Assembly: GCA_000320545.1 (NCBI GenBank)
Contig: ADNK01000136.1
Coordinates: 62,001 to 126,000, forward strand
Direction: 5' to 3'
Length of the DNA: 64,000 nt
Source of the DNA: Bigelowiella natans CCMP2755
Lineage: Eukaryota > Cercozoa > Chlorarachniophyceae
Part shown: positions 13,479 to 25,016 of the stretch, piece by piece
Numbering within the stretch: position 1 is the first letter of the stretch
Layout: each line of letters begins with the position of its first letter
The notes under the pieces: model-generated
What the model was told of the DNA's origin: nothing
Seen by the model: the letters and a program-made list of their open reading frames with translations, nothing else
Databases searched by the model: none
Program-made: the position numbers and the translations under genes

Positions 13479-14669
13479 CTTGTCCTCCCAACACGGCCCC
13501 TAGCCAATCCTGATATATAACAGGTATTCAGAACAGATCATTTCGAATTCTGGTCCATTTCTCTCTGCTATTCTCTCAAGATGAAAGAATGGTACACAGG
13601 AATAAGTGTTACCCTTATGTAAGTTTCAGAACCCACAAGGGTCACACCCAGGTCTTTGGCTGGGGGAGATGGAAGATGGTTTGCTTCAAGTCTTCTCTAA
13701 GGCTCTGCGGCCTCCTCTACTCAGCTAAAAATGGCTTTCGTTTTCAGTTGTCGCAACGAGAGGAAATCTTATGTAAAAAACCAATTGCATATAGCTTATA
13801 TTTATTGATGATGTAAACTTTCAGAATGTAAATATGTAACAAATAGAGGCAATTACATATAAATATGCCGTATCATTAAATATTCAGGACTTAGTAAGAA
13901 AAGTCGACACGCTATTTTGTTCTTTATGGTAATTTTAAGATATGTCTTATTAATTAATATGCCTATAAAAATGATTTTCTAAAAATAACAACTTATGGTC
14001 TCAGACATTTTGGAGTTTCAATAAGATAATCACCATAAAATTGGGAGTTTCGTGCGTTTCCAGGTGAACGAGCCAGCAGTTACATGGTGAAGTCGTCGTG
14101 AAAGTCACAGTTTTTCCAACTGACAACACCATAGCTAATTCAATCCGAATGCAGTGGAAGTGGAATCTACGACTGAGGAATATCTGAAATAACGTGCGGA
14201 AGGATGCGACAAAGTAAAAAAGCCACGATTTGGAGAGCTTCCAATTCATACGACAAGCAAGATTCGTAGTCTTCTCAATTATTGGAAAGCGACATGTGAA
14301 GGATGTTGTCGCATCTATGGAACGATGGGTCAATTATATCTACGACTACAATCTCTCTAACTACAACAGCGCAACCTGCAATGCCTTCTTGTCAGTGGAG
14401 AGTCACATTCATGTTGTATTCATGATGACATATGCAAGGCATGCAGATTATTACGAACATAATTGCAGACCTTCTTTTTCATTTATTGAGCACTTACAAA
14501 TGTGTGGAATTTGCGCACGAACACGTAACTTCGTCGTGCTGTAACACTCACACACACACACACATACACACACACACACTCAAACACACACACAAATACA
14601 CAAATACACGTGCACGTACCTGTTCTAGACACAGGTGATGTAGTTATGTCATTGATCCATCTCCACCTC
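13479..14669. other. Divergent intergenic region between the giant gene and the FHA gene
   Basis: The two flanking genes point away from each other, so both promoters should lie here. A CA/CACA tract occupies about 14548-14606. Open stretches at 14230-14400 (plus) and 14001-14333 (minus) do not resemble any family I recognise and show no convincing splice context. They could be remnants or upstream exons of the FHA gene. Confidence 0.4.
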
Positions 14670-16003
14670 ATGACTGATAGAATAATTGTTTCCGTAGATC
14701 ACGATCGTGATTCGCGCGGTGATGCGCGAGGAGAGAAGCGACGGTATCGCGATGATGAGCCATCATCAAAACATGGAGAGAAAGATGACTATGAAGATAG
14801 AAGAGGAAGACGACGTCGAGCTAGCAGGAGCCGTGATGGTAATAGTGATGCTGATGATGGGTCCAGGCGGTCTTCTCAAAATGTACGAAGGCGACGTTAC
14901 GATGAAGATGGCCATAAAAATCGAGATGAAAGAAGAAACGGAAGGAAGGAACATAGGGAGGAAAGGAATGATGACGATGATGATTTACGAAGTAAGAGGA
15001 AAAATTCAATAGATAGGCCACAACATGCGGAAAGGGAGCGCGCGAAAACTAGAAAGGAGTCCGGCATCGAAGACGATACAGGTTTGAAAGAATATCACAA
15101 AGGGAAAGCGTCGAAGGAAGACTGGTAAATTTGTTTCCTTACTCACATAATCTGTCTTGTCATGAGAAATATTTTTCTACTTTGACATGATGATAATGCA
15201 GGGGTTTAGACGACAAAAAGGACAAAGACGGGGACCAAAAGGAGAAGGCAAAACCTGATTATGGAAAATCTGGGAAACTTGAGAAAGCAAATAAGGTGTT
15301 GTACCAACTATATAAAGTTTTTATTCGAGGAGAGTATTTTTTGCGGGCTTTCTTCGGCGTCCATGAAATCATGAGTTGGCAAATCAAATTATTAGCATTT
15401 GATTTACATTGGATATGATTGTGAGATCCTGCACACACCACATTAGACAAAACAATTTCGTATTCTTCTGATTCGGTGCACATGCCGCTGCTTTCTAACC
15501 TGGCAGGCCAGGAAAAACGGGATCCCGTTGAAGCATTCAGAACCTCCTAATGCATCGATACCAAACAAGCATTGGAGAATTTATGTTTTCAAAGATGAGG
15601 AAAATATAGCAACACTTCATATACATCGTCAAAGTTGCTTCATAATTGGGCGTGAACGAAGAGTAATGCAAAATCACACCAAATTGATATGTACATACTA
15701 AAATCATCTAAAGGTTGCTCAGCTATAATATCACTTCTACTCTGTACAATCAAGGTTGCAGATATCAAGACTGATCACCTAACATGCTCCAAACAACACG
15801 CCGTGATACAATTCAAGGTTATGGTCATCTTCATGCGGTGTACTCCTCTCAGTCACCTCAATTTGCTTTTAATATACTTCGCAGATTAAAGCTAAAACAG
15901 ACGAATTGGGAAACAACGTTGCGGAAGTCCGGTGAGGCAGGATAATCTCGAATCTTGATTAGTTTAGCGGTCATAAAATGCTCTATCCCTCCGCCCCCCC
16001 CCG

Positions 16004-16051
<48 letters not shown>

Positions 16052-16262
16052 ATCAGACCGTACATTCTTGACCTCGACAGTGCCAATGGAACCTTCCTAA
16101 ACAAGAAGCGTGTTGAATCTAGAAGGTATTCGAGAATATATCCGAATATTCAACCCCAGTTAACGTACTTTTCAATGCAGGTACTATGAGCTACTCGACA
16201 AAGATGTATTGAATTTCGGTAGCAGCTCCAGAGATTATGTGCTTATGGTTGTGGAAGATTGA
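14670..16262 (+). CDS. SNIP1: FHA-domain protein of the SNIP1/DAWDLE family
   Basis: Seven exons: 14670-15124, 15202-15295, 15507-15662, 15755-15817, 15885-15931, 16057-16125 and 16181-16262. They total 322 codons with all junctions in frame. The N-terminal half is a charged Arg/Asp/Ser-rich region of the RS type. Exons 3-7 form the FHA domain: KHWRIYVFKDEE, then HIHRQSCFIIGRERRVADI, then CSKQHAVIQF, then RPYILDLDSANGTFLNKK, then RRYYELLDKDVLNFGSSSR, ending YVLMVVED. This matches SNIP1 and plant DAWDLE, nuclear phosphothreonine-binding proteins linked to the spliceosome and small-RNA processing. The GR, S, H and NGTFLN residues that bind phosphothreonine are all present. The start is uncertain: upstream in-frame ATGs exist at 14610 and 14646, and a non-coding acceptor at about 14696 is also possible. 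Confidence 0.9.
15988..16050 (+). repeat. (CT)n microsatellite serving as polypyrimidine tract
   Basis: A C/CT-rich run ends in about 20 or more CT units, then TTTATCAG, the acceptor of FHA exon 6 at 16057. The repeat sits exactly where the polypyrimidine tract is needed. Confidence 0.8.
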
Positions 16263-17831
16263 TCGAGTAGTGATGTCACATATATGAGTTATAGCAATAT
16301 AGATCGATGAGAATGCGGCGCGTATATCTGTGAACTGCATGTATCTAAGTCAATAGTTGGATGCACGACTCCAATAATATGTGCGGTATTTATCTTTTTA
16401 GGCATGTTTGAATGTAGTCACATTTGCACACATGCGTGCTTCATTCGCTCCACAAGCATAGCAGCTTGATGAACACAACAAAATATGTGAGTGCGCATAT
16501 AGTCAGCGCTTTTTGCTAGTTTGCGACGCTTTAAGCTTACCTCGCGTGATGGCACATGCAACAGAAATGACAAGACAATGCTATGCATGCACGCATGTGC
16601 TCGTGAATGCATGCGACTGCGCGCCAGATGGACGGATCACATCACAGGGTGTTTCTGTCCTCACACCTAGACACACTTCTAGACTTGCTAGCTTGGAGAG
16701 AGGCTTGCATCGCATCATCTAGGTCATTGCATGGTATAGTGATTCGCGCACGCAGCAGACCTGTGTGCCATGCGCCCCACTAGCCCACAGAGGCACGACC
16801 ATGGACACAGCATCGGACCGCTGATCGACCGCACGACATCGACGACAGACACAGGATGCGCAGGTGTTTTCAAATGCATCAAACTGTGGAACACTCACTG
16901 GACGAGACAAGTGGGCACAACCCAAGCTAGCAAGCGCTGCAGCCGCTGCTTTGCATGCACAGCCACATCAGGATGACTGTTGAAAAGGTTTGATCACTTC
17001 ATCACATCCGTCTCTGTTTCATTTCCCCACTCGTCCAGTGCTCTTCGCGGCAGCAAATGAAATTGCGAAAGTTGCCCACAGATTGTGACCTGCTGCTGAA
17101 CTGGCTAGCTGGTGATGTACCGAATTGCCACAATGACTAGATGACGTGGTGAAAATCACAGGCACAGGCACGTGGCGTGCAATCTTTTAGTCCTAGCCTG
17201 GCCCAGAAGCTGGTTGTGTTCCGTTGCGCATCCAAACTTGACAACAAGTTTTTCTGTGAGTTTTTCTTTGCACGTGTCTACGTCAGACGACATTGCACAC
17301 TAGCACACAAAAATCCTAGAACCTTTGGTTTTTCAAAAAACCCAAATTCCTCTTCTGTCTGTGAGTCACTCATTGCCTGACATGTGCTTTTCCTCTTTTT
17401 GATTTGAAAACTCTCGTTTGTCACTTTGAACGAGAGTGAACTTGCAGTGTTTTCAGCGATGCTTTGGCTGAAGAGTTCCACCCTGCTGTGGACTTTTGCA
17501 TTGCCACGTCATTTTTTGACAAGTGCAGTTGTTGCAACAAAAGACACGGGATGTGCATGCCTGTGATTTTCACCATGTCATTCTAGCAATTCAGTTCAGC
17601 AGTAGGTCGCCAGTGCTAGAGTGGGCAGGTTTTCACGTTGCGCATTTTCGCAAATTTTGCCACCACGATGCACAGTGGGGAAATGAAGTGTGGGTGTGGC
17701 ACGTGGGTCTGCTGCAACATGCTCTAGCAATTGTGGTCTCGGATCCGAGGGTGCGATGCTACCGCTGGTGCACTTAGCGCAGCTTGAATGGAGTGCTCAT
17801 CACATGCACAATCATCAATGGCGTGTAGTCA
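16263..17831. other. Convergent intergenic region, no gene seen
   Basis: This region lies between the 3' ends of the FHA and pseudouridine synthase genes. Reading frames of 60-100 codons occur on both strands but show no family motif. It is richer in GC and in GCATGC/GCTAGC-like words than the genes. A perfect 9-bp stem (ACTCTCGTT / AACGAGAGT, about 17410-17437) with a 10-base loop is present. Confidence 0.5.
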
Positions 17832-19139
17832 TCAAATTTGAATGCCATTTCCAAAAACATCATTCCATTGGACCGGCAGGTCTGCTTCGACTAGAATTTG
17901 TCCTTCACAGTCCGTGGCCTACATCCAGCACAGCATCGCACACTACATCAATCCAATCACATCGTCGAACCGTAACAAATGCGTTGCGGAACAAACCTTC
18001 TTCATGAATGCATTGGGCACTGGATGTGGAAGGTCAAGCCTGGATGCATGGAGTGCAATACTTCGCACGACTCTCGAAGAGGTTGATGAATTCGAATGGA
18101 ACAAGCTTTCTCTGGGCCATATGTTGTGCCTTCCTCCATATCTGATTTAATTAATTACGCAAAACAGTGAACAACTTGGAGCTCCCTGCTTCTGTTAACA
18201 ATCTTGACATTTTAGTAGCCAACATCACTTTATATCTCCAACGATGGGGAAACCATATTCGGAAAGCTGGATCCTAATTTGATGCTTTCGACCGGTCTCT
18301 GGCGTCACGCGCACTAAACTAAATTGTCCACCTTCAGAGTGGAAAGTGCGGATTGACTCAAATTGCAAACTCGCAAATTTAGAATTATTTCCAGTTAATC
18401 CCTCCCCAAGCCCATCATTTTCGGCATTCTGCAGATAGACTCTTTTTGCATCTCTTTTGGTTACGCAGCCCTGCAGAGCCCCACTATTTTATTAAAAAAT
18501 CAGGTATCAGATGGCGGTGAGAAAAGAGGAATAGAACCAACTGAGTTCACCTGCCAGTAAGTATGCCCCGAACAATCGCGAGATATTGTTTTTTGACCAA
18601 TCTAGATGGTATGTTCCAAAATAGTTTATATGTCTTCCTGCGTAGTTCTTGTAAACACACCTTTCCCGAAAGGACTTTGAGATACGGGAAGCTGCTTTAC
18701 TAGTTCTTCAAAAAGTAGAGTCAGTTAGTTAGAGAGTTTGAATAAAATAATGAAAGTAACCTCGCTAGGATCATAACTCCACTCGTAGGCCTATCCAGAC
18801 GGTGGACGAGGCTTAAATACCTTATCAATTTTCAATCAACGATCGCCGATCGGGATTATCGAAGTAATTATGTCTAAACTTACGCATTTCCAGGCTTCTG
18901 GAATCGATCTTTAAGGTATTTTTTGGCGGTAGAGAGCACATCAGGATCTCTTGAAGAATCAGGACAACACGGCATGCCCGCGGGCTGTTCCAACAAAATA
19001 CGCGATCTGCGCTCAGAATCAAGGTATGGTAACACATAAAACGTCCGTAGAACAATACCTTGTTTACAGCTAATACATGATTGTCAAGGTAAAGTACATG
19101 AGGACGCGCTGAGAATCTCCTCACAAGCTTCGAAACCAT
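17832..19139 (-). CDS. RluA-family RNA pseudouridine synthase
   Basis: Eight exons on the minus strand: 19139-19059, 18984-18884, 18811-18761, 18705-18661, 18601-18551, 18483-18229, 18141-17997 and 17918-17832. They sum to 272 codons, all in frame. Motifs in order: VLYLDNHVLAVNKPAGMP; the catalytic motif VHRLDRPTSGVMILAR, whose Asp is the family's nucleophile; KKQYLAIVRG; RVTPETGRKHQIRIQLSEYG followed by FPIVGDIKYGG; IALHASRLDLPHPV; and a closing LPVQWND. These are the standard RluA motifs I-III and C-terminal signature. The enzyme should isomerise uridine to pseudouridine in rRNA, tRNA or mRNA; the target is unknown. The start MVSKLVRRFSAR looks like a short mitochondrial-type presequence. 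An ATG further upstream in frame (19214) is possible. Confidence 0.92.
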
Positions 19140-19457
19140 GCAGAGGGTAAAGATCCTCTCTCGGCCCGAGGGGAGGAGGAGAACGATGTGCAGTTTAGAA
19201 TGTACATATTCCATAGGATATTAGCATTGCGACATGATATTTCCAATCAAACTGCCAAACAAGCCTTCACCTCGAAGGTTTTACCCCTGCGACAACCTTC
19301 TTTTCACCGGCTCGAAAAGGTCGTACCCCACCTCCACGTAAGAAGAAGCAGAAGTTTGTTGTGAGCTTCGCCGCACAGGGAAAAGGAAGAAGAGAAGTAA
19401 GAGGGCTCCAAAACTTTCGACACCACCCAGAAATTCCTCTGGCTTCTCCTTCAGATA

Positions 19458-22233
19458 ATGCCGACAAATGAGGAGAAAGACAGGGCGGTGTCGTCGTCGT
19501 CGTCGTCGTCTGTTGCTACCACCGCCACCTCCACTGTCAACGAAGGATTTCAAAATCATCACAATCCTCGGATAGCCGCAGCACCACTTGCCACCAAGCA
19601 ATCTGATCATGGTGTCTCCGGTGCAGCCTACATGGCTAAGTAAGTGTATCTGATTTGGAACTTTAAGAGTGACTCACTTAACCATCTGCTCGTGCTCCTC
19701 CTCCTCTCCCTCTCCTCCCCCTATCCTCCCCGTCCCCTTGCCTTTCTCTCTTTACAGATACGTAGGAGACTGGCAACGTATTGGCGGATTCAACGGTAGA
19801 AATATTGGGGAAGCGGTGGCAGCTGAGACCAGGCTTAGGAATTTGAAAAGGTACTGATTGAACAAGCAAATAATTATCCCGCAATCCGAAAGAGACTGAT
19901 CAAATTAAACAACAAATTGTAGGAGGGCAACGAATGCGATGCTATCTTGGAAGGAGCTGGAAGCTCATAGCAAGGTTCTCAAACTCTATAACCTACAATG
20001 TGAGTTTTTTGACGTTGTATCGTTTAAAGGCCTGGTCGTCGATACAAACATCAATTGAGTCACTGACAAGAAAGGTACTTTTAATATTGTAGTGCTAGGA
20101 GTAATGATAGCACCAGTGTTCATAGTAGTAGAAGCAGTAAGTAGTAGTAGTGTAGTAGTAGTATACTAGTCGTAGTATCAATAGTAGTAGTCGCTGTGGC
20201 ATGATTTCCAGTGACGGCAATAGAAGTTTTAGCATAAGAGAAGAGCTGGAAATAGCAGCATAAGAGTAGTCTGTGGTAACCAACATTTGTGAAAAAATGG
20301 AGGGGATTCAAGATAGACGATGCATCAGCACATCGCAGTTCATTTGAAATTACGAATGCATGCTTACTGACTGCACCCGCCTTCAACAAAAAGGAGTAGC
20401 AGTAGCGGTAGTAGCAGTAGCAGTGGCAGCGTTGAGCTGTTCAATGTTTATATCATGTATTATTATTCTCCCAAGACGAACGTAGCATATGCGGCCACCT
20501 AGATATTTTCACACGCGTACCATAGGCACAACATATACAACTCAGGTTGGTCAGATATGCCAGAAAGTCAACCGATTGGATATTGTATTGGAAAGCTTGC
20601 AAAAATCAAGAGAGGTATGAATGTATGTATGTATGTATGCACGCCCACTGTGATGTTGTCTGTGGAATATTTTCTGTCAAATATATGTAAATATTAAGGA
20701 ACGATAGTGCTTATACACTACTACTCACAGTCTTTGAATTGTACTCGGTTGCAACTTGTTCTCTCAGGTAAGAATAGTCGAAAGTTGGGATAAACAGAAA
20801 AATAACATTCTACGAGACTACAAGGTAGGTAGTAGTAGTAGTACTACTACTACTATGATGATGAGGATGGCGAGGAGGAAGAAGAAGAAGAGTGTATCTC
20901 AAGTACATGATGTATGGCGTCAGTTGAAGCATGCACGCAACGAATTGATGAGTGTTTTTTGTGGTGATATGTAAGGCACGTTCGGCAGCTCGCGTTGGAA
21001 TGATTTTGAAAGAGAAGAAAGAGAAGAATCTTCGACTCTGGCAGTCACACTTTGATGAGTAATGTTACACTGCTAACCCTGTACATTGATCGTGTTTATT
21101 TCGAGGTGATGATGACTCACGCCATGTCTTCATCGCTATGATCATCTATGATCATCATCATCATCATCGTCCTTATTCAGAGCATTCCAGAGATATCAAG
21201 CAGGGGGTCCAGCTCCTGAAGGCTTCCGATATGAGGTGAGATCAATCATCATACAATACTTTACGTAATCATCGCTATTATTACATTATCCTCACCATCG
21301 TCATAGACTTCATCGTCTCCTCACCACCACCATTCTCCTCCTCCTCCTCCTCCTCCTCCTCCTCCTCCTCCTCCTCCTCTCTGTATAGGTAGCATTGCTG
21401 CAAGGAGGAGCACCTACAGGGAAATGGCTACCATGTCGCTTGGACTTCAAGCATGCCAATGGGACGTTCGATCTTACAGGTGTGCTGTGCTGTGCTGTGC
21501 TGCGGGGGGCTTGGAACGGAGGAGGGGGTTGAAAGAGAAAGGGGAAATAAAGAGAGGTCGATGGAGAAGGAGGAGGAGGAGGAAGAGGATTCTTGTGATG
21601 GCCAACGCAATATTCGTCACAAGAAGATTAAATACATCGAATAAAATTTAAACCAAGAAAATTTTTTAATTATCATGTGAAAACCATCCTGATTGTATGG
21701 TGATTATGTGTATTCTAGTAATATTCTCTTGCTATTTGAAAATGATGATGATGATAATGATTATGGTTATGATAATTTGCAACGATCTGCTACCTATTTG
21801 TAGTTGCAGGAGGGTCAGCAGCATATAAAGTCCAGCCTAGGTGGATACGCAAGGGTAATGAATGGCAATGCTGTCTGCCCTTTTATAGTTCTTCTCTACT
21901 ACTAAATCGAAAGACCGCCAAAGCAGCTAGAAGTGCTACTACTATGAAATAAAACGTGTTATAGAATTAGGTGGACACAACATCCTGAAGTAGTTGTACT
22001 GCCATCATTGTTATCATTATTATTTATACGAGCAATTTACAATATAATAATACTATAGGACGCAATTTCCAGAACAACCGCAGAGAAATGATGGAGGTCA
22101 AGACGTGATGCTCGAAAGAGCTTCTGAACATTCATTCATCATTTTGTTTCATCGATGGAGTTGAATGTGGTTGTTGCTGCTGCTGTTTCTGACGCTACCT
22201 CCTTCATCTATTGCTTATCCTTCTTAAACCATT

Positions 22234-22264
<31 letters not shown>

Positions 22265-22384
22265 GTCGCATCATCAGAATTCTATCTCAAGTTTTAAACC
22301 GCGAGGTAATGAACGACGTATCATATGTAGATAAAACATCGATCGTTTGACTGGAAATGTCTTCGCACTTTTTGTGAAACAGCG

Positions 22385-22415
<31 letters not shown>

Positions 22416-22621
22416 GCTATTATTAACTTCTGTTGTATTTCTTTGAAAGGCTTAGCTTCTCAGGAACTTGACAAATTCTACGAGGACATAAGTGATGACG
22501 AGGTAGCGATGGAAGTAGAGAAAAGAAGAAGGAGTACAAGAAGAAGAAGAAGAAGAAGAAGAAGAAGAGCTTTGTTTGTTTTGTCTGGTTTCAGGCTAGT
22601 GTTCCCTCATATATAAATTTG

Positions 22622-22666
<45 letters not shown>

Positions 22667-23408
22667 TATGCATATGTGGTAATACAACACGAATATTGAA
22701 GAGAGATATTTATTATTTCTTATCATTCTTTCAGCATCTGCAGCAGCATGATCTTCATAAACATCATCCTCACGGCCATTCTTCACCACTCATCAGTGCC
22801 ATCATCATCATCATCATCACCACCACCACCACCATCATATTCTCTGATTACACCATTACTACTTGTTTAATGTTACTGTGTTGCTTCTGCTGTTTCTTCT
22901 GCAGGATCCAAACGAAGACATGAAGTGTCCAAAGCTACATGACCTTAAGCAGGTGTAACAAACATCAATTAGAAGGAGTAGGAGGAGAGTAGAAGAAGGT
23001 CAAACAAAAGATTTTAATGATGCTGCTATATCATCGTTCAATCAATCATCATCACCAATAAATTAGTCATCATATCTGATGACGAATCTTGTTACTGTAG
23101 ACTATTTTTGGCCGTTGCTGCTTTCTTCAGTGCTGCTTGTTTTTGTCTGATTGTTGATGATCACCTTTCAGTCTGATCCTGGGGATTTCGTGTGCGACGT
23201 GTGCCTGAGGGACTTTAGAAACCAAATCGCTTACAGTTGTCGAAAAGACGATTTTGACGTGTGCAACCCTTGCTATCAAGGTGCACGCGTGAATAATAAA
23301 ATAGTAATTATTATTATCATATTAATACTGCTGGTGATAGAGTATAATGTCTGGGGATTGATTGTTGTTGTGAGTTGTGGTAGAAGAAGCAGCAGCAATA
23401 GCAGTGAA

Positions 23409-23439
<31 letters not shown>

Positions 23440-25016
23440 CGTAGCAGTAGGAGTAGTAAGCTGCTGCAATGGTGTATCCTTTTGAGCAACTGACGGTGAA
23501 ACACATGACGCACACCGAGGAGTATTTTGTTTCATTTCATCCCATATTATACCATCTTTCGCTGGAAATCATTTGGTTGTTTATGGGATTGCTTGATTGC
23601 GTCTCGTCATCACGACGATTGTGACATCATCATCAATCGTGGTTCGTCGTCAATCAAACGAACGTGCCCTGGAACCATAAAAGGGTTTTACCTTCAAAAT
23701 CAAGATTGTATGAAATTAAAGGAGAAAAGTAACGTGAGAGTGATATCAGAGACAAAAGGTGTTTGATAATACATAAGTTCCGATATGATAAACAGTAAGC
23801 AGAAGAAACGATTCACCATAGTTTACTCCTCTCACTCCTTTTCTCCCCCTCCCTATAGAATTCAATGCGAAGCAGGAAAGCAAGGACAAGCAAATTAGAG
23901 GAGAAGGAGAAGGAAGTGGAGGAGGAGGAGGAGGAGGAGAAGGGGCAGATAAGAATACTACTAATGAGGAGGGAATAGTCGTCGGAAAGAAGCAGCAGCA
24001 GCAGGAAGAAAAAGATCCAGCATTATCATTATCATCCAACTCTCCATCTATCCAAAGAGAGGAAAATGAGACCAAAAATGATCAACAGCATGATGAAACT
24101 ACAGCTAATCAAGACACACCTGGAAGTAGTGCGGTAGGAATCGATGTTGATGCCAAGGCGGCTGCTTCTTCTTCGGCTGCTACTCCCCAGCACAAGGAGG
24201 AGGAGGAGGAGGAGGAGGAGGAGGAGGGCAAAGGAAAAAAAAATAGAAATGAGGAAAGGAGGCAAACAGAATCTCCCAACATAGCTGTAGATAGGAATGA
24301 CGAAGAGAAGAGAGATGTTAATAGTGAGGCAAAGGATAATCAAGAACAACTTAAAGACGAAGCAGTAGTAGTAGCAGCAGAGGATCAGAATAGAAACAAA
24401 AATGCAATGACCACGACGGGAAGGAACACAACAAAAGCGTCATCAGCACGTATTGATGAAGATAATTTGATCCCCACTGGCAGCATCAAAGCATCATTGA
24501 AACCTGTCTCACCTCCTAAAATTTCCAAGAAAAAAGGGAGGAAATCAAAATCAAAACGTACGACAGCAAAATCTCAGGCATCGAAGATAATCCCCTCCTC
24601 CACACATGGGGTATTATTTAAGTCATGGTGAAATTTTGGTCAAAGAAATCGATGCTGATGGAGAGCAAAACGATACAGAATACATTTACAAAGAAATAGA
24701 CACCCATTCTGTGTAGTTATGGACTTTGCTCTTGCTCATTGCAGATACCAATGAAATATTTATAAATAGGAAATCCAAAGTCCAAGGCAGAAAGAAAGGA
24801 AAAAGGTTGCAGAATTGGAGCGTAAAAAGCGAGAGTCTGAGGCCGAAGTGGTACATAATATCAAAACCAAAAAAATGTAAAACGTCGTCTCATTCTGGGC
24901 TGTCACTGACTTTTAAGGTAACTGTTGATATGATCGATGATGCATTGAACCTGTTGGACATGGATATGGGAGATGATGATTCCGACGACGCTTCGGTGCA
25001 AGAGAAGAGTCCCTAG
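19458..25016 (+). CDS. Multi-exon protein with DC1/ZZ-like zinc-binding region and acidic/basic tail
   Basis: Exons read as one frame across microsatellite-rich introns. They carry MPTNEEKDRA...GAAYMAK (19458-19638), YVGDWQRIGGFNGRNIGEAV (19757-19850), a Trp-rich segment near 19921, WSDMPESQPIGYCIGKL (near 20550), WDKQKNN, RYQAGGPAPEGFRYE, GKWLPCRLDFKHANG and KVQPRWIRK. Next come DKFYEDISDDE, DPNEDMKCPKLHDLKQ (22905-22952) and CDVCLRDF...YSCRKDDFDVCNPCY (23172-23280). Spacing of the Cys and His residues across these last two exons suits a DC1/ZZ-type zinc fold. A long disordered exon from 23859 holds poly-Gly, poly-Glu and Lys-rich runs. The N-terminal part matches no family I know. The last junctions are unresolved: the protein may stop at 24631 or continue to a DDALNLLDMDMGDDDSDD tail ending at 25016. 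Confidence 0.7.
21335..21386 (+). repeat. (CTC)n triplet microsatellite just upstream of an acceptor
   Basis: Thirteen or more CTC/TCC units lead into CTCTGTATAG, the acceptor of the VALLQGGAP exon of the zinc-binding gene. Confidence 0.8.
22626..22664. repeat. (TA)n microsatellite in an intron of the zinc-binding gene
   Basis: A pure TA run lies in the 400-bp intron between the SDDE exon (ending 22502) and the DPNEDMKC exon (starting 22905). The same intron also carries GAA and CAT/CAC runs. Confidence 0.8.
23408..23442. repeat. (TAG)n triplet microsatellite
   Basis: About eleven TAG units lie in the intron downstream of the zinc-binding exon that ends at 23280. Confidence 0.8.

Noticed and set aside
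13589-13816. Plus-strand open frame of 75 codons
   Set aside because: No family motif, no splice context and it lies in the promoter region of the divergent genes.
14230-14544. Open frame reading MESFQFIRQARFVVFSIIGK
   Set aside because: It looks slightly protein-like and could be a remnant or a 5' exon, but nothing joins it to a recognised gene.
14483-14671. Val-Cys-rich frame on the minus strand
   Set aside because: It is a translation of the (CA)n repeat opposite the FHA gene's 5' end.
17523-18150. Plus-strand open frames opposite the pseudouridine synthase
   Set aside because: They are antisense to confirmed RluA exons.
22347-22616. Poly-Gln and poly-Arg frame
   Set aside because: Only the middle LASQELDKFYEDISDDE exon is supported; the flanks are CAG and GAA repeats within introns.
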